A stretch of 51,019 bases of DNA, from positions 1 through 51,019 of the forward strand of contig JAEUHW010000455.1 of NCBI GenBank assembly GCA_016793245.1, in the 5' to 3' direction. Every line of letters begins with the position of its first letter. The first letter of the stretch is position 1. The translations under genes were made by a program, and so were the position numbers. Source of the stretch: Planctomycetota bacterium. Its GTDB lineage: Bacteria; Planctomycetota; UBA1135; JADKAF01. A model generated the notes under the pieces. It had not been told where the DNA came from. It made no database searches and saw only the letters and a list, made by a program, of their open reading frames with translations. Shown piece after piece: positions 10,520 to 19,570 of this stretch.

Positions 10520-11881
10520 ATGCAGATCGAGTTCGTCAACCACTCCAGCTTCGTCGTGCGCTCCGGCGACGTGCGTTTGATCTCCGACCCCTGGCTGGAG
10601 GGCACCGCCTTCGACGAGGGTTGGGCGTTGCTGTCGAAGACGGCCATGCCGTACGAGCGCTTCGGCGAGCTGACGCACCTCTGGTTCTCGCACGAGCACC
10701 CGGACCACTTCAGCCCGCCGTGCCTGAAGAAGATCCCCGAGGCCGCGCGGCGGAAGATCCAGGTGCTCTATCAGGAGACGCTCGACAAGAAGGTCGTCGA
10801 CTACTGCAAGAAGAACGGCTTCGGCAGCGCGCGCGAGCTGCCGCACGGAAAGCCCGTCGAGCTCGGGCCGGACTTCGAGTTCACCTGCCAGCCCTTCGTC
10901 GGCTTCGAGGACTCGTGGAGCCTCACGCGCACGAAGGAAGCGCGGATCCTGAACCTGAACGACTGCACCGTGAACACGCGCGAGCAGATCGAGCAGGTGC
11001 GCGCCCAGGTCGGCGAGATCGACATCCTCTTCACGCAGTTCTCGATCTCCGCGTGGGACGGCAACGCGCTCGAGCTCGAGCGCCGTCAGCAGGGTGCCCG
11101 GAAGATGCTGCAGCGCGCGGTGCTGCAGGCGCAGATCCTGAAGCCGAAGTACGTCGTGCCCTTCGCGAGCTTCATCTGGTTCTGCCACGAGGAGAATGCC
11201 TACATGAACGAGGCGTTCTTGGCCCTCGAAGAGGTCTACGGAACGCTCCAGCGCGAGAGCGGCGCCGAGGTGCTGCTCTTCTATCCCGGCGATGTGTGGA
11301 CCTACGGTGAGCGGCACGACAGCGCGCGCGCGCTCGCGCGCTACCAGGCCGACATCGCCTCGCTCGCGACCCGGCCGCGCGTCCGCTCGCGCCGCGTCGA
11401 GGAGCAGGAGCTTCAAGACACCGCGCAGAGCTTCTGCAAGCGCGTGAAGGAAGGTGCCAGCCCGACCAAGCTGCGCCTCCACCTCGCGCGACAGATCCCG
11501 CGCTGGCGCAGCCAGCGCGGCGCGAAGGCCGGCCCCGCGTGGAAGGCCAAGCTCGATGCGCTGCTGCTGCGCCAAGAGCCCGCGCGCGTCTACGTCAGCG
11601 ATCTCGGCCGGAGCTACACCTTCGATCTCACGCACGGCCTCCGCCGCGCCGAGCTCGCCGAAGACGCGTGCGACGTGGCGCTCGGCTCGGAGGCGCTCTG
11701 GTACGGCCTGAAGCACCTCTGGGGCGGCCAGACGCTGCACATCAACGGCCGCTTCCGGCGCATCCTGCCCGGAGGACGCGGGCCGCTGTTTCACTTCTTC
11801 GACCTCGCGGCGGAGCAGAGCGCGGGGCGGCCGGTGGCGTGGAAGCGGCCGCGCGAGAAGCCGGTGCTCGCGAAGGGCTGA
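10520..11881 (+). CDS. MBL-fold metallo-hydrolase (UlaG/CMAH-like)
   Basis: A 453-residue metallo-beta-lactamase-fold protein. The N-terminal strand IEFVNHSSFVVRSGDVRLISDPW is followed by the metal-binding motif SHEHPDHF, with His58, His60, Asp62 and His63. Later acidic and His positions (LNLNDCTVN, TQFSISAWDG) are typical of the UlaG/NAPE-PLD/CMP-Neu5Ac hydroxylase-like branch. The C-terminal ~150 residues (LYVSDLGRSYTFDL..., LWGGQTLHINGRF) form an extra domain resembling the C-terminal part of CMAH-like proteins. No Rieske cysteine/histidine pairs are visible, so true hydroxylase function is unlikely. Substrate unknown. It stands upstream of the EPS locus, where such proteins sometimes occur, but is not in its operons. 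Confidence 0.78.
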   Translation: MQIEFVNHSSFVVRSGDVRLISDPWLEGTAFDEGWALLSKTAMPYERFGELTHLWFSHEHPDHFSPPCLKKIPEAARRKIQVLYQETLDKKVVDYCKKNGFGSARELPHGKPVELGPDFEFTCQPFVGFEDSWSLTRTKEARILNLNDCTVNTREQIEQVRAQVGEIDILFTQFSISAWDGNALELERRQQGARKMLQRAVLQAQILKPKYVVPFASFIWFCHEENAYMNEAFLALEEVYGTLQRESGAEVLLFYPGDVWTYGERHDSARALARYQADIASLATRPRVRSRRVEEQELQDTAQSFCKRVKEGASPTKLRLHLARQIPRWRSQRGAKAGPAWKAKLDALLLRQEPARVYVSDLGRSYTFDLTHGLRRAELAEDACDVALGSEALWYGLKHLWGGQTLHINGRFRRILPGGRGPLFHFFDLAAEQSAGRPVAWKRPREKPVLAKG

Positions 11882-12091
11882 GCGGAAAGCGATCGCGCGG
11901 AGTCGCCTCGATCGCGAGCGTCTCGCCCCGTCGAGCGCGACACCCTGCCTTTCGCTGCAGGGCTTTGGATCTAGACCGTCCGTGGCCTCCACGCGATCCA
12001 CCCGTGGATCGAGCGCCGTTCCTCCGCGAATCGCGCTTTGGTACCTTCCTCACACCGGCCCCGAGAGGTGCAAGAAACTGCGGGTGGCGCG

Positions 12092-13048
12092 ATGACCTCG
12101 AGCTTCGATGCGAGCGACTTCTGGGAGGACTCCGACTACGCGAGAGAGACGTACGTCGAGGAACCCCTCACGGAGGAGCTTGTGCGCGCGGTCGAGGCCG
12201 AGCTCGGGTATCGCCTGCCGCGCGCGTACGTCGCGTTCATGCGCCACCAGAACGGGGGCATCCCGAAGCGCTCGCACTTTCCCACGGATCGGCCGACGAG
12301 TTGGGCCGAGGATCACGTGGCCATCGCGGGCTTCCTCGGCATTGGTCGGAGCAAGCCATACTCGCTGATCGGTGAGTACGGCAACAAGTTCAGTCAACGC
12401 GAGTGGGGCTATCCCAACTTCGGCGTGTACATCTGCGACTGTCCTTCCGGCGGGCACGACATGGTGATGCTCGACTATCGCGCGTCGGGGCCCGATGGCG
12501 AGCCGACCGTCGTGCACGTGGACCAGGAGTTGGACTATCGCATCACGCCCCTCGCGCCGAGCTTCGACGCGTTCGTACGTGGGCTCGTGCACAAGAGCGT
12601 CTACGACCGATCGGCAGATGACTTCGCGGATGCTCTGGAGCGCATTCGCACCGGATCGTTCTCCACGCTGCTCTCACGGTGCATCGCGGACTGCGCGCGC
12701 CCTCGCAACGCGGAGGCATCTCTCCGGCGCATGCTCGAATCGACCGCCGTCTCGAAGGGCTACTTCGCCCTCCATGACGACGCGCGCTCGCACCTCGTCT
12801 ACGACGCGCTGTTCCATCTCTACGCGAGCTCGCCCCGTACGAAGGACCCCGCGAACTTCGTGGAGGCCTATCCCGACCTCCTCGCCCTCGGCGATGGAGA
12901 GATCACGACCGGCGGCTACGCGCCGAGCTTCATCGAGTCCTGGTGGGAGAACCGCGTGAAGACAGGAGCTATCTCGAAGCGGAAGGGCCGCGCAGCGCTC
13001 ACCGGCTCGGTTCGACGCGCGGCGATCCAGGCGCTCGAGCTCGGCTGA
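12092..13048 (+). CDS. SMI1/KNR4 (SUKH) family protein
   Basis: A 318-residue protein whose N-terminal half has the SUKH pattern: LTEELVRAVEAELGYRLPRAYVAFM, NGGIPKRSHFP, a central GIGRSKPYSLIG segment and PSGGHDMVMLDYR before an FDAFVRGL helix. SUKH proteins include immunity proteins against polymorphic or contact-delivered toxins and also housekeeping members. The C-terminal third is alpha-helical and not recognised. ATG at 12092 is preferred over an in-frame ATG at 12038 because the conserved domain begins shortly after it. No toxin gene is adjacent in this window, so an orphan-immunity role is an inference. Confidence 0.82.
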   Translation: MTSSFDASDFWEDSDYARETYVEEPLTEELVRAVEAELGYRLPRAYVAFMRHQNGGIPKRSHFPTDRPTSWAEDHVAIAGFLGIGRSKPYSLIGEYGNKFSQREWGYPNFGVYICDCPSGGHDMVMLDYRASGPDGEPTVVHVDQELDYRITPLAPSFDAFVRGLVHKSVYDRSADDFADALERIRTGSFSTLLSRCIADCARPRNAEASLRRMLESTAVSKGYFALHDDARSHLVYDALFHLYASSPRTKDPANFVEAYPDLLALGDGEITTGGYAPSFIESWWENRVKTGAISKRKGRAALTGSVRRAAIQALELG

Positions 13049-13286
13049 GCACGCCGGTGGACGCGCATCACCGACCCACCGCGCCTTCTGCCTCCCGGAA
13101 GCACCGTAGATCTCCCGAAGCCGCGGCACGAGCGCATAGCATCACGGGGCGCGCTGGCGCCCGCGCGATGGGTCGCAGCTCGCGAGGAGCCGGATGGTGC
13201 GCCGTCGCGCGAACCCGCGCTGCGTGCGATCGTCCCCAGCTACGGCGCGATCCCGCGCGTTGCTCTCGTAACCATGGAGCCTGTGC

Positions 13287-14105
13287 ATGGATTGCCGATC
13301 TGCGTTCGAAAAGGAGCTCAGGCGACGCGGTATCGCTTTCACCGTGGATCACGCTTCGGGCGTTCCTGAGATCCAACGCGACGGGTTCCGATCCATCATC
13401 AGCCTCGAGAACCTGGAGAAGAGCTACCAGCTCGATCGGGATCCGCAGCACATCGTCCGCTTCGTCGATGCGGTGCTCGCATCGATGCGTCCGCGAGACG
13501 CGGAGCTCTCCTCGGACCGGATCTATTGGAGCCTCGAGCCCAACGACTACGCAGACGCTCCGTCCCTCCGCTCGCCCTTGAGCCGCGAGGTCGATCGCGT
13601 GTTGGTCCATGTCTCGGCGACGGGCGAGCGGGTGACGTGGGTCGAGCCCGCCATGCTGGCCGCGCTGCGCGTGACGGAGGACGAGGCCGCCGCTCGAGCT
13701 TTCGCGAACCTGGCTCGCGACCTGTCCAGCTCCGAGATCGTGGTCCACGAAATCGCTGGAGCTCCCCTGGCGCATCTCAACGCGATGCTGCCGTTCAAGG
13801 CGGCATTGATGTTGGCTCCGAACCTGAAGGAACGGGTCGGTGCGCGAATCGGCTGGCCACTGCGGTCGGTCGTACCGGCGCGAGACTTCCTGTACCTCTG
13901 GCCGGCCAAGCATGAGAGCGTTCTCGAGCGCCTCGGTGGCGTTGTCGTGCGTGAGTACGCGCAGGCTCCGCATCCGATCTCGACGGAGGTCTATGAGATC
14001 GATGATCACGGAGTACGTGCGATCGGCGCCTTTCCCAAGCCCGACTGCGAGGACCGCTCCCGTGGAAGCCGTCGCTCGACCGATCCGGCAGACGAGCCGG
14101 CGTAA
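13287..14105 (+). CDS. Hypothetical protein, possibly DUF1444/YtpQ-like
   Basis: A 272-residue soluble protein without signal or membrane segments. It includes DGFRSIISLENLEKSYQ near residue 30 and VVPARDFLYLW near residue 198. The latter resembles the P-x-RDFL-Y element of DUF1444 (YtpQ) proteins, whose role is unknown. The start ATG at 13287 has GGAG with a 7-base spacing (13276-13279). The C-terminal 25 residues are charged and Arg/Ser-rich and may be poorly ordered. It lies 238 bp after the SUKH gene on the same strand. Pairings of SUKH-like and small hypothetical genes are common in toxin-immunity islands, but nothing here proves that. Family assignment is tentative. Confidence 0.7.
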   Translation: MDCRSAFEKELRRRGIAFTVDHASGVPEIQRDGFRSIISLENLEKSYQLDRDPQHIVRFVDAVLASMRPRDAELSSDRIYWSLEPNDYADAPSLRSPLSREVDRVLVHVSATGERVTWVEPAMLAALRVTEDEAAARAFANLARDLSSSEIVVHEIAGAPLAHLNAMLPFKAALMLAPNLKERVGARIGWPLRSVVPARDFLYLWPAKHESVLERLGGVVVREYAQAPHPISTEVYEIDDHGVRAIGAFPKPDCEDRSRGSRRSTDPADEPA

Positions 14106-14351
14106 CGAAGCGCGACTATCCCTCCACGCATCGCCAGCGGCCCCACGGCGGCGGGCTCCGTCGCATCGACCGGCGCCACCACACCTGGCTCCCCCGCGGC
14201 AGGTCAGACGCGCGCGTCGGACGATTCGACGCGGACGACTGTCGGCAGAGTGGAAGCAAGGATGCACCGGAGCCAGGAGCCAGCGCTCGCGCCGCGCCCT
14301 GCCGTGAGCGGTAGCGCGAACCCGCCCCACATGCGATCGTCCCGCCCCGCC

Positions 14352-15566
14352 ATGCGCGTCACCTACCTGGTCAACCAGTACCCGAAGGCGAGCCACTCGT
14401 TCATCCGGCGCGAGATCGCCGGGCTCGAGGCGTGCGGCTTCGAGGTCGATCGTTGGTCGATCCGCCGCGTCGACGAGCCGCTCGTCGATCCCGCCGATCG
14501 CGCCGAGGCGGAGCGCACGCGCGTCGTGCTCGACGCGGGGGCGTTCGGTCTCGCGAAGGCGCTGCTCGTCTGCGCGCTGCGGCACCCGGTTCGGACGGCG
14601 CGCGCGCTGCGCGAAGCGCTGCGGCTCGCGCGCGCGGCGGGCGGGCAGCGGCTGAAGCACGTGGCCTATCTCGCCGAGTCCTGCGTGATGCTGCCGCAAG
14701 TGCGTCGCGCGGGGAGCCGGCATGTGCACGCGCACTTCGGAACGAACTCCGCGGCGGTGGCGTTGCTGCTGGAGGCGCTCGGGGGACCTACGTTCAGCTT
14801 CACGGCGCACGGCACGGAGAGCTTCGAGGCGCCCGAGAAGATCGGACTCCCGCAGAAGCTCGCGCGCGCGCGCTTCGCCGTCGCGGTCTGCGAGTACGGA
14901 AAGCGCGAGCTCGCCCGGCACGCCAGCTCGGATGTTGCGCGGCGCTTGCTCGTCGTGCGCTGCGGCGTCGACGAGAGCTTCCTCGCGTGGCCGCGGAGCG
15001 CCCCGCCGGCCGTTCCGCGCTTCGTGTGCGTCGCGCGTTTGAGCCCCGAGAAGGGGCATGCCGCGCTGCTGGACGCCGCGGCCGTGGTCGCGCGCGCGGG
15101 GCACGACTTCGAGATGCGCTGGATCGGCGACGGCGAGCTGCGCGGCGAGCTCGAGCGCCGCGCGCGCGAGCTCGGGCTCGCGGAGCGGATCCACTTCCTC
15201 GGCTGGAAGAGCGGGGCCGAGGTGCGCGAAGAGATCCTCGGCGCCCGTGCCCTCGTGCTGCCGAGCCTGGCCGAAGGGCTGCCCGTGGTGCTGATGGAGG
15301 CGCTCGCCCTCGCGCGCCCGGTGGTCGCGACCGATGTCGGCGGCGTTTCCGAGCTCGTGGAATCCGGCGTCGATGGTTGGCTCGTAGCTCCGCGCGACAT
15401 CGAGGCGCTGGCCGCGGGCCTCGCCGCGGCGCTCACGGCGAGTCCGGAGGACCTGGCCCGAATGGGGCAGGCCGGCGCGGCGCGCATCGCGGCGCGACAC
15501 GACGCGCGCCTCGAAGCGCGCCGGCTCGGGGAGCGCTTTCGTGCGCTCGAAGCCGCGGGACCGTAG
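14352..15566 (+). CDS. Glycosyltransferase, GT4 family (colanic-acid-type)
   Basis: Transfers a sugar from a nucleotide donor to a lipid-linked intermediate at the cytoplasmic membrane face (family knowledge). The 404-residue product starts MRVTYLVNQYPKASHSFIRREI, typical of WcaL/AmsK-like GT4 enzymes. The C-terminal GT-B half has FVCVARLSPEKGHAALLDA, MRWIGDGELRGELER, VLPSLAEGLPVVLMEALA and PVVATDVGGVSELV, including the EGLP...E donor-binding motif. Two in-frame ATGs lie upstream at 14250 and 14331, but only ATG at 14352 begins at the first conserved beta strand. No good ribosome site marks any of them. It is the first gene of the EPS region. Confidence 0.88.
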   Translation: MRVTYLVNQYPKASHSFIRREIAGLEACGFEVDRWSIRRVDEPLVDPADRAEAERTRVVLDAGAFGLAKALLVCALRHPVRTARALREALRLARAAGGQRLKHVAYLAESCVMLPQVRRAGSRHVHAHFGTNSAAVALLLEALGGPTFSFTAHGTESFEAPEKIGLPQKLARARFAVAVCEYGKRELARHASSDVARRLLVVRCGVDESFLAWPRSAPPAVPRFVCVARLSPEKGHAALLDAAAVVARAGHDFEMRWIGDGELRGELERRARELGLAERIHFLGWKSGAEVREEILGARALVLPSLAEGLPVVLMEALALARPVVATDVGGVSELVESGVDGWLVAPRDIEALAAGLAAALTASPEDLARMGQAGAARIAARHDARLEARRLGERFRALEAAGP

Positions 15567-15696
15567 CCTCACCGGTTCACCCGCGGCAATGCGACGCCGA
15601 GAAGGCGCTCGACCCTCGAGTGGGCCGCTCGCCCGCCCGATCTAGCGAACGCGCCCTTCCGCGCTCACGTTCCGCCCCGAGTCCGCCCCGCACGCC

Positions 15697-17175
15697 TTGT
15701 CCACCGCCGCCGATGCCGCCGAGCTCTCCACGGTCGCCCCCGCGACGACGGAGCCGCTGCATCGCCGTGCCTCGCGCGGCGCGCTGCAGTCCATCGCGGG
15801 TCACGGGGTCGGGAACCTGCTGCGCATGGCGAGCAACCTCGCCCTCTCGCGCTTGCTGGTGCCCGAGGACTTCGGGCTGATGTTGCTGGTGAACGTGTTC
15901 TTGCAGGGCCTCTCGATGTTCTCGGACATCGGCATCGGGCCGAGCGTCGTGCGCAGCAAGCGCGGCGACGAGCGCGCGTTCCTCGACACGGCCTGGACGG
16001 TGCAGAACCTGCGCGGGCTGCTGCTTTGGTTGCTCTCCTTCGCGGCCGGGGCGATCGCCGCCTGGATCTACGAAGAGCCGCGGCTGCTCGTGCTGCTGCC
16101 GGTCGCGGGCCTGAGCGCGCTCATCGCGGGGCTCGAGTCCACGAAGCTCGTGAACGCGAGCCGGCACCTCTTGATCGGGCGCCGCACCATCTTGGAGCTC
16201 GGCGCGCAGGTGGCCAGCATCCTCGCCATGGTCGGCTGGGCGCTCGTCGATCGCTCGGTCTGGGCGCTCGTCTTCGGCGCGCTGGTCTACCAGAGCGTGA
16301 AGACGATCGGGAGCCACGTCGCGCTGCCGGGGCCCAACAACCGCCATCGTCTGGAGCGCGAAGCCTGTCGCGAGCTCTTCGACTTCGGCCGCTGGCTGCT
16401 CGTCGGCACCGCGATCACCTTCTTCTCGATGCAGATCGACCGCCTGCTGCTCGGGAAGCTGATCCCACTCGACGCGCTCGGCGTTTACGGCATGGCCCAG
16501 CAGCTCGCGGGTCTGCCGATGATCCTCGTCGGCGCGCTGGTCGGACCGATCGTGTTTCCCGTGCTCTCGCGCGCGGCGCGCGAAGAGCCTGCGAGCTTCG
16601 CGTACCAGGCCGATCGCGTGCGTCGCATCCTCTTGCCCGGCGCCGCGTGCGTAGTGCTCGGGATCGCCCTGCTCGGACCGGCGTTCTTCCGGACGCTCTA
16701 CGATGCGCGCTACCGCGACGCGTGCTGGATGGTCGTGCTGTCGATCGTGCCGCTCTGGCCGATCGTGCTGAGCCAGACCGCCGATCGCGCGCTGCTCGTG
16801 CTCGGGCAGACGCGCGTGCTCGCGCTCTGCAGCGCGCTGGCCCTCGCCGGCAAGAGCCTCGGCGGCATCGCGGGCTTCCACTCCTACGGCATCGCGGGCT
16901 TCCTGATCGGCTCGACCCTGGGCACGCTCGCGTTCCACGTCGGCGTGGTGATCGCTCTGCGGAGCGCGGGGATCGCTCTCTGGCGTCAGGACTTGGTCTG
17001 GACGCTGCTCGTCGCGGGGCCCGCGGCGCTCTCCGCGCTCCTCTCCTACGTGCTGAGCCCGCAACTGCCCGATCTCGCGCTCACGGCGCTCGAGAGCGCG
17101 ATCGCCCTGGTGGTGCTGGTGCCCCTCGGCCTCGTCGCCTGGCGCCGCCTGCGCACGCGAGGAGCGACGGCGTGA
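15697..17175 (+). CDS. Polysaccharide flippase, Wzx/PST family
   Basis: Moves lipid-linked repeat units across the inner membrane (family role). The 492-residue polytopic protein shows about 12 hydrophobic segments and the N-terminal pattern ALQSIAGHGVGNLLRMASNL followed by LVPEDFGLM, found in WzxC/PST-type exporters. A mid-protein FDFGRWLLVGTAITFF and DRLLLGKLIPLDALGVY match the second half of this fold. The best start is TTG at 15697, because no in-frame ATG or GTG lies upstream in the open region and later Met would delete the first helix. Its stop overlaps the next start (GTGA). First of a four-gene overlapping block (flippase, Wzy-like, GT2, GT4). Confidence 0.87.
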   Translation: MSTAADAAELSTVAPATTEPLHRRASRGALQSIAGHGVGNLLRMASNLALSRLLVPEDFGLMLLVNVFLQGLSMFSDIGIGPSVVRSKRGDERAFLDTAWTVQNLRGLLLWLLSFAAGAIAAWIYEEPRLLVLLPVAGLSALIAGLESTKLVNASRHLLIGRRTILELGAQVASILAMVGWALVDRSVWALVFGALVYQSVKTIGSHVALPGPNNRHRLEREACRELFDFGRWLLVGTAITFFSMQIDRLLLGKLIPLDALGVYGMAQQLAGLPMILVGALVGPIVFPVLSRAAREEPASFAYQADRVRRILLPGAACVVLGIALLGPAFFRTLYDARYRDACWMVVLSIVPLWPIVLSQTADRALLVLGQTRVLALCSALALAGKSLGGIAGFHSYGIAGFLIGSTLGTLAFHVGVVIALRSAGIALWRQDLVWTLLVAGPAALSALLSYVLSPQLPDLALTALESAIALVVLVPLGLVAWRRLRTRGATA

Positions 17176-18578
17176 ACAGCTTAGGCACGCTCGTCCTGCT
17201 CGCCTGGCTGCCGCTGGTGCTGGCGGTCTTCGGCTCGTTGCCCGCCCGCCGCGCCGTGATCGCCGCGTACCTCGTGGGCTGGATGTTCCTCCCCGTCGCG
17301 GGCTTGTCGCTGCCGGGGCCGCTCGACTGGAACAAGCTGAACGCGGTCAATCTCAGCGCGCTGCTGGGGATCCTGATCTTCGATGCGCGTCGCCTGGCGC
17401 AAGTGCGGTTCGGGCTGTTCGACCTGCCGATCGCCATCTGGTGTCTCTGTCCGTTCGCGACGGTGATCTCGAACGACCTCGGCACCTACGATGCGTTCGC
17501 GCAGACGCTGAACCAGACCGTCGCCTGGGGCATCCCGTATCTCGTCGGTCGCTGCTACTTCTCGAACGCGGACCACGCGCGCGAGCTCGCGATCGGGCTC
17601 GTGATCGGCGGACTCATCTACGCGCCGCTCTGCCTGTGGGAAGCGCGCATGAGCCCGCAGCTCCATGCGATCGTCTACGGCTTCCACCAGCACTCGTTCG
17701 AGCAGTCCGTGCGCGGCACGACCTATCGCCCGACCGTGTTCATGCACCACGGGCTCATGGTGTCGATGTGGATGGCGGTCAGCGCATTGATCGGCGCGGC
17801 GCTCTGGCTGCGCGGCAACGTGCGCGCGATCGGCCCGCTCCCGATGCCCGCCGTGGCGCTCGTGATCATCGCCGCGACGGTGATGTGCAAATCCCTCGGC
17901 GCCCTCCTGCTGCTCGGCGCGGGTCTGGGCACGCTGCTGCTGCTCGGCCGCGCGTTCGGACGCCTGCCGCTCCTCCTGCTCATCGGCGCGCCGCTGCTCT
18001 ACGTCGCTTGCCGGATCGAGGGCTTGTGGACCGGCGAGACCGTGGTCGAGCTCACGCGGAGCGTGAGCGAAGATCGCGCCGCTTCGCTGCAGTACCGCCT
18101 CGACTCCGAGCGCTTCCTCATCGCGCGCGCCTGGGAGCGCCCCTGGCTGGGCTGGGCGGGATACGGGCGCAACAACACCTACTACGACGAGCACGACGAG
18201 TACATCGACGTCATCGTCGACGGCCTGTGGATCCTCACCTTCGGCCAACTCGGATTGATCGGGCTCGGCTCGCTGACGTTGGCGCTGCTGCTGCCGGTCC
18301 TCGCGTTCGCGCGCCGCGTCCGGCCCGCGCTCTGGAGCCAGAAACGCACGATCGCGGTCGGCGCCCTCGCGCTCATCCCGCCGCTGTTCCTGGTCGATAG
18401 CCTGTTCAACGCGATGATGAACCCGCTCTATCTGCTCGTCGCCGGCGGGCTCTCGCGACTGACGCTGTCAGAGGCCACGGCCCCGCGAACGAAGCGCTCG
18501 CTCCAGCGCACCCCGCGACGGTCGCTGGCGCAGCAGCTCCGCGAGCGCTGCGCCGAGCGCGAAGGAGTCGAAGCGTGA
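17172..18578 (+). CDS. O-antigen polymerase/ligase-like membrane protein (Wzy/WaaL type)
   Basis: A 468-residue integral membrane protein with about 11-12 hydrophobic segments. Wzy/WaaL proteins polymerise or ligate polysaccharide repeat units at the periplasmic face. The central extracytoplasmic loop contains the WaaL/Wzy-C-like hallmarks SLQYRLDSERFLIARAWERP and LGWAGYGRNN, followed by HDEYIDVIVDGLW. GTG at 17172 overlaps the flippase stop and has GGAG about seven bases upstream, which decides the start. It is adjacent to the flippase, so a Wzy role is more likely than ligase, but this cannot be resolved by sequence reading. Confidence 0.83.
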   Translation: MNSLGTLVLLAWLPLVLAVFGSLPARRAVIAAYLVGWMFLPVAGLSLPGPLDWNKLNAVNLSALLGILIFDARRLAQVRFGLFDLPIAIWCLCPFATVISNDLGTYDAFAQTLNQTVAWGIPYLVGRCYFSNADHARELAIGLVIGGLIYAPLCLWEARMSPQLHAIVYGFHQHSFEQSVRGTTYRPTVFMHHGLMVSMWMAVSALIGAALWLRGNVRAIGPLPMPAVALVIIAATVMCKSLGALLLLGAGLGTLLLLGRAFGRLPLLLLIGAPLLYVACRIEGLWTGETVVELTRSVSEDRAASLQYRLDSERFLIARAWERPWLGWAGYGRNNTYYDEHDEYIDVIVDGLWILTFGQLGLIGLGSLTLALLLPVLAFARRVRPALWSQKRTIAVGALALIPPLFLVDSLFNAMMNPLYLLVAGGLSRLTLSEATAPRTKRSLQRTPRRSLAQQLRERCAEREGVEA

Positions 18579-19570
18579 AGCTGCTCGTCGTCATCGTGAA
18601 CTACCGCAGCGCGGAGCTCACCATCGACTGCCTGCGCGCGCTCGCCTCCGAGGTCCCGCAGATCGCGGGGACGCAGGTCGTCGTGACGGACAACGATTCC
18701 GGCGACGGAGGGGCCGCGCGCATCGCTTCCGCGATCGAACGCGAAGGCTGGAATTCGTGGGCGTGCTGCCGCGCCCTGCCGCGGAACGGCGGCTTCGCCT
18801 ACGGGAACAACGCCGCGATCGAGCCCGCGCTGCGCAGCGACGACCCGCCGGAGTACGTGCTGCTCCTGAACCCGGACACCGTGCCGCGGCCAGGCGCGCT
18901 ACAGGCCTTGCTCACGTTCCTCGAGGCGCATCCCGAGGTCGGCATCGCCGGCAGCCGCCTCGAGTACGAGGACGGCACGCAGCACCATTCGCGTTTCCGC
19001 TTCCACACGATCCGCAGCGAGATCGTCGACGGCTTGCGCCTCGGCTTCGTGACGAAGCTCCTGCACCGCCACATGACCGCGCCGCCGCTCGTGCTGCACG
19101 ACCATCCGATCGATTGGGTGGCGGGTGCCAGCATGATGGTGCGCAAACAAGTCTTCGACGCGATCGGCCTCTTCGACGAGGGCTACTTCCTCTACTACGA
19201 GGAGACGGACTTCTGTCTGCGCGCGGCGCGCGCGGGCTGGCCGTGCTGGTACGTCCCCGAGAGCCGCGTCGTGCACCTCGTCGGCAAGAGCTCCGGGCTC
19301 ACCGATGTGCGCGTGCGCGCCGCGCGTCGACCGCGGTACTGGTTCGAATCGCGCCAGCGCTACTTCGCGAAGAACCACGGCCGACTCTACGCCTTCTTCG
19401 CCAACCTCTCCTGGGCGCTCTGCTACAGCGTCTGGCGCGTCCGTCGCCGGCTCCAGCGCAAGCCCGACGAAGATCCGCCGCACCTGCTCGCCGACTTCGT
19501 GCGCTTCCACTTCCTCCGCCGCACCGGCGATCCGGCCACGAGCCCCGCTCGGCCCAGCTCCACTCCATGA
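18575..19570 (+). CDS. Glycosyltransferase, GT2 family (rhamnosyltransferase-like)
   Basis: A 331-residue GT-A enzyme. The N-terminal strand LLVVIVNYRSAELTIDCLRAL, VVVTDNDSGDGG and the DxD-like LLLNPDTVPRPGA give nucleotide-sugar binding. Downstream WVAGASMMVRKQVFDAIGLF and FLYYEETDFCLRAARAGW carry the catalytic acidic (EETDFCLR) motif seen in WbbL-type rhamnosyltransferases. GTG at 18575 overlaps the preceding stop and has AAGGAG about eight bases upstream. The C-terminus is basic and may associate with the membrane. Its stop overlaps the GT4 start (ATGA). Acceptor and donor sugar are not predictable. Confidence 0.9.
   Translation: MKLLVVIVNYRSAELTIDCLRALASEVPQIAGTQVVVTDNDSGDGGAARIASAIEREGWNSWACCRALPRNGGFAYGNNAAIEPALRSDDPPEYVLLLNPDTVPRPGALQALLTFLEAHPEVGIAGSRLEYEDGTQHHSRFRFHTIRSEIVDGLRLGFVTKLLHRHMTAPPLVLHDHPIDWVAGASMMVRKQVFDAIGLFDEGYFLYYEETDFCLRAARAGWPCWYVPESRVVHLVGKSSGLTDVRVRAARRPRYWFESRQRYFAKNHGRLYAFFANLSWALCYSVWRVRRRLQRKPDEDPPHLLADFVRFHFLRRTGDPATSPARPSSTP

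Noticed and set aside
13049..13286. Gap between the SUKH and DUF1444-like genes
   Set aside because: Looked for a promoter or small gene; only a weak 6-bp inverted repeat (CGGTGG...CCACCG near 13060) was seen, judged chance.
13068..15572. Minus-strand open frame of 834 codons across the DUF1444-like and GT4 genes
   Set aside because: Opposite strand has two credible genes with motifs; this frame is a GC-composition artefact.
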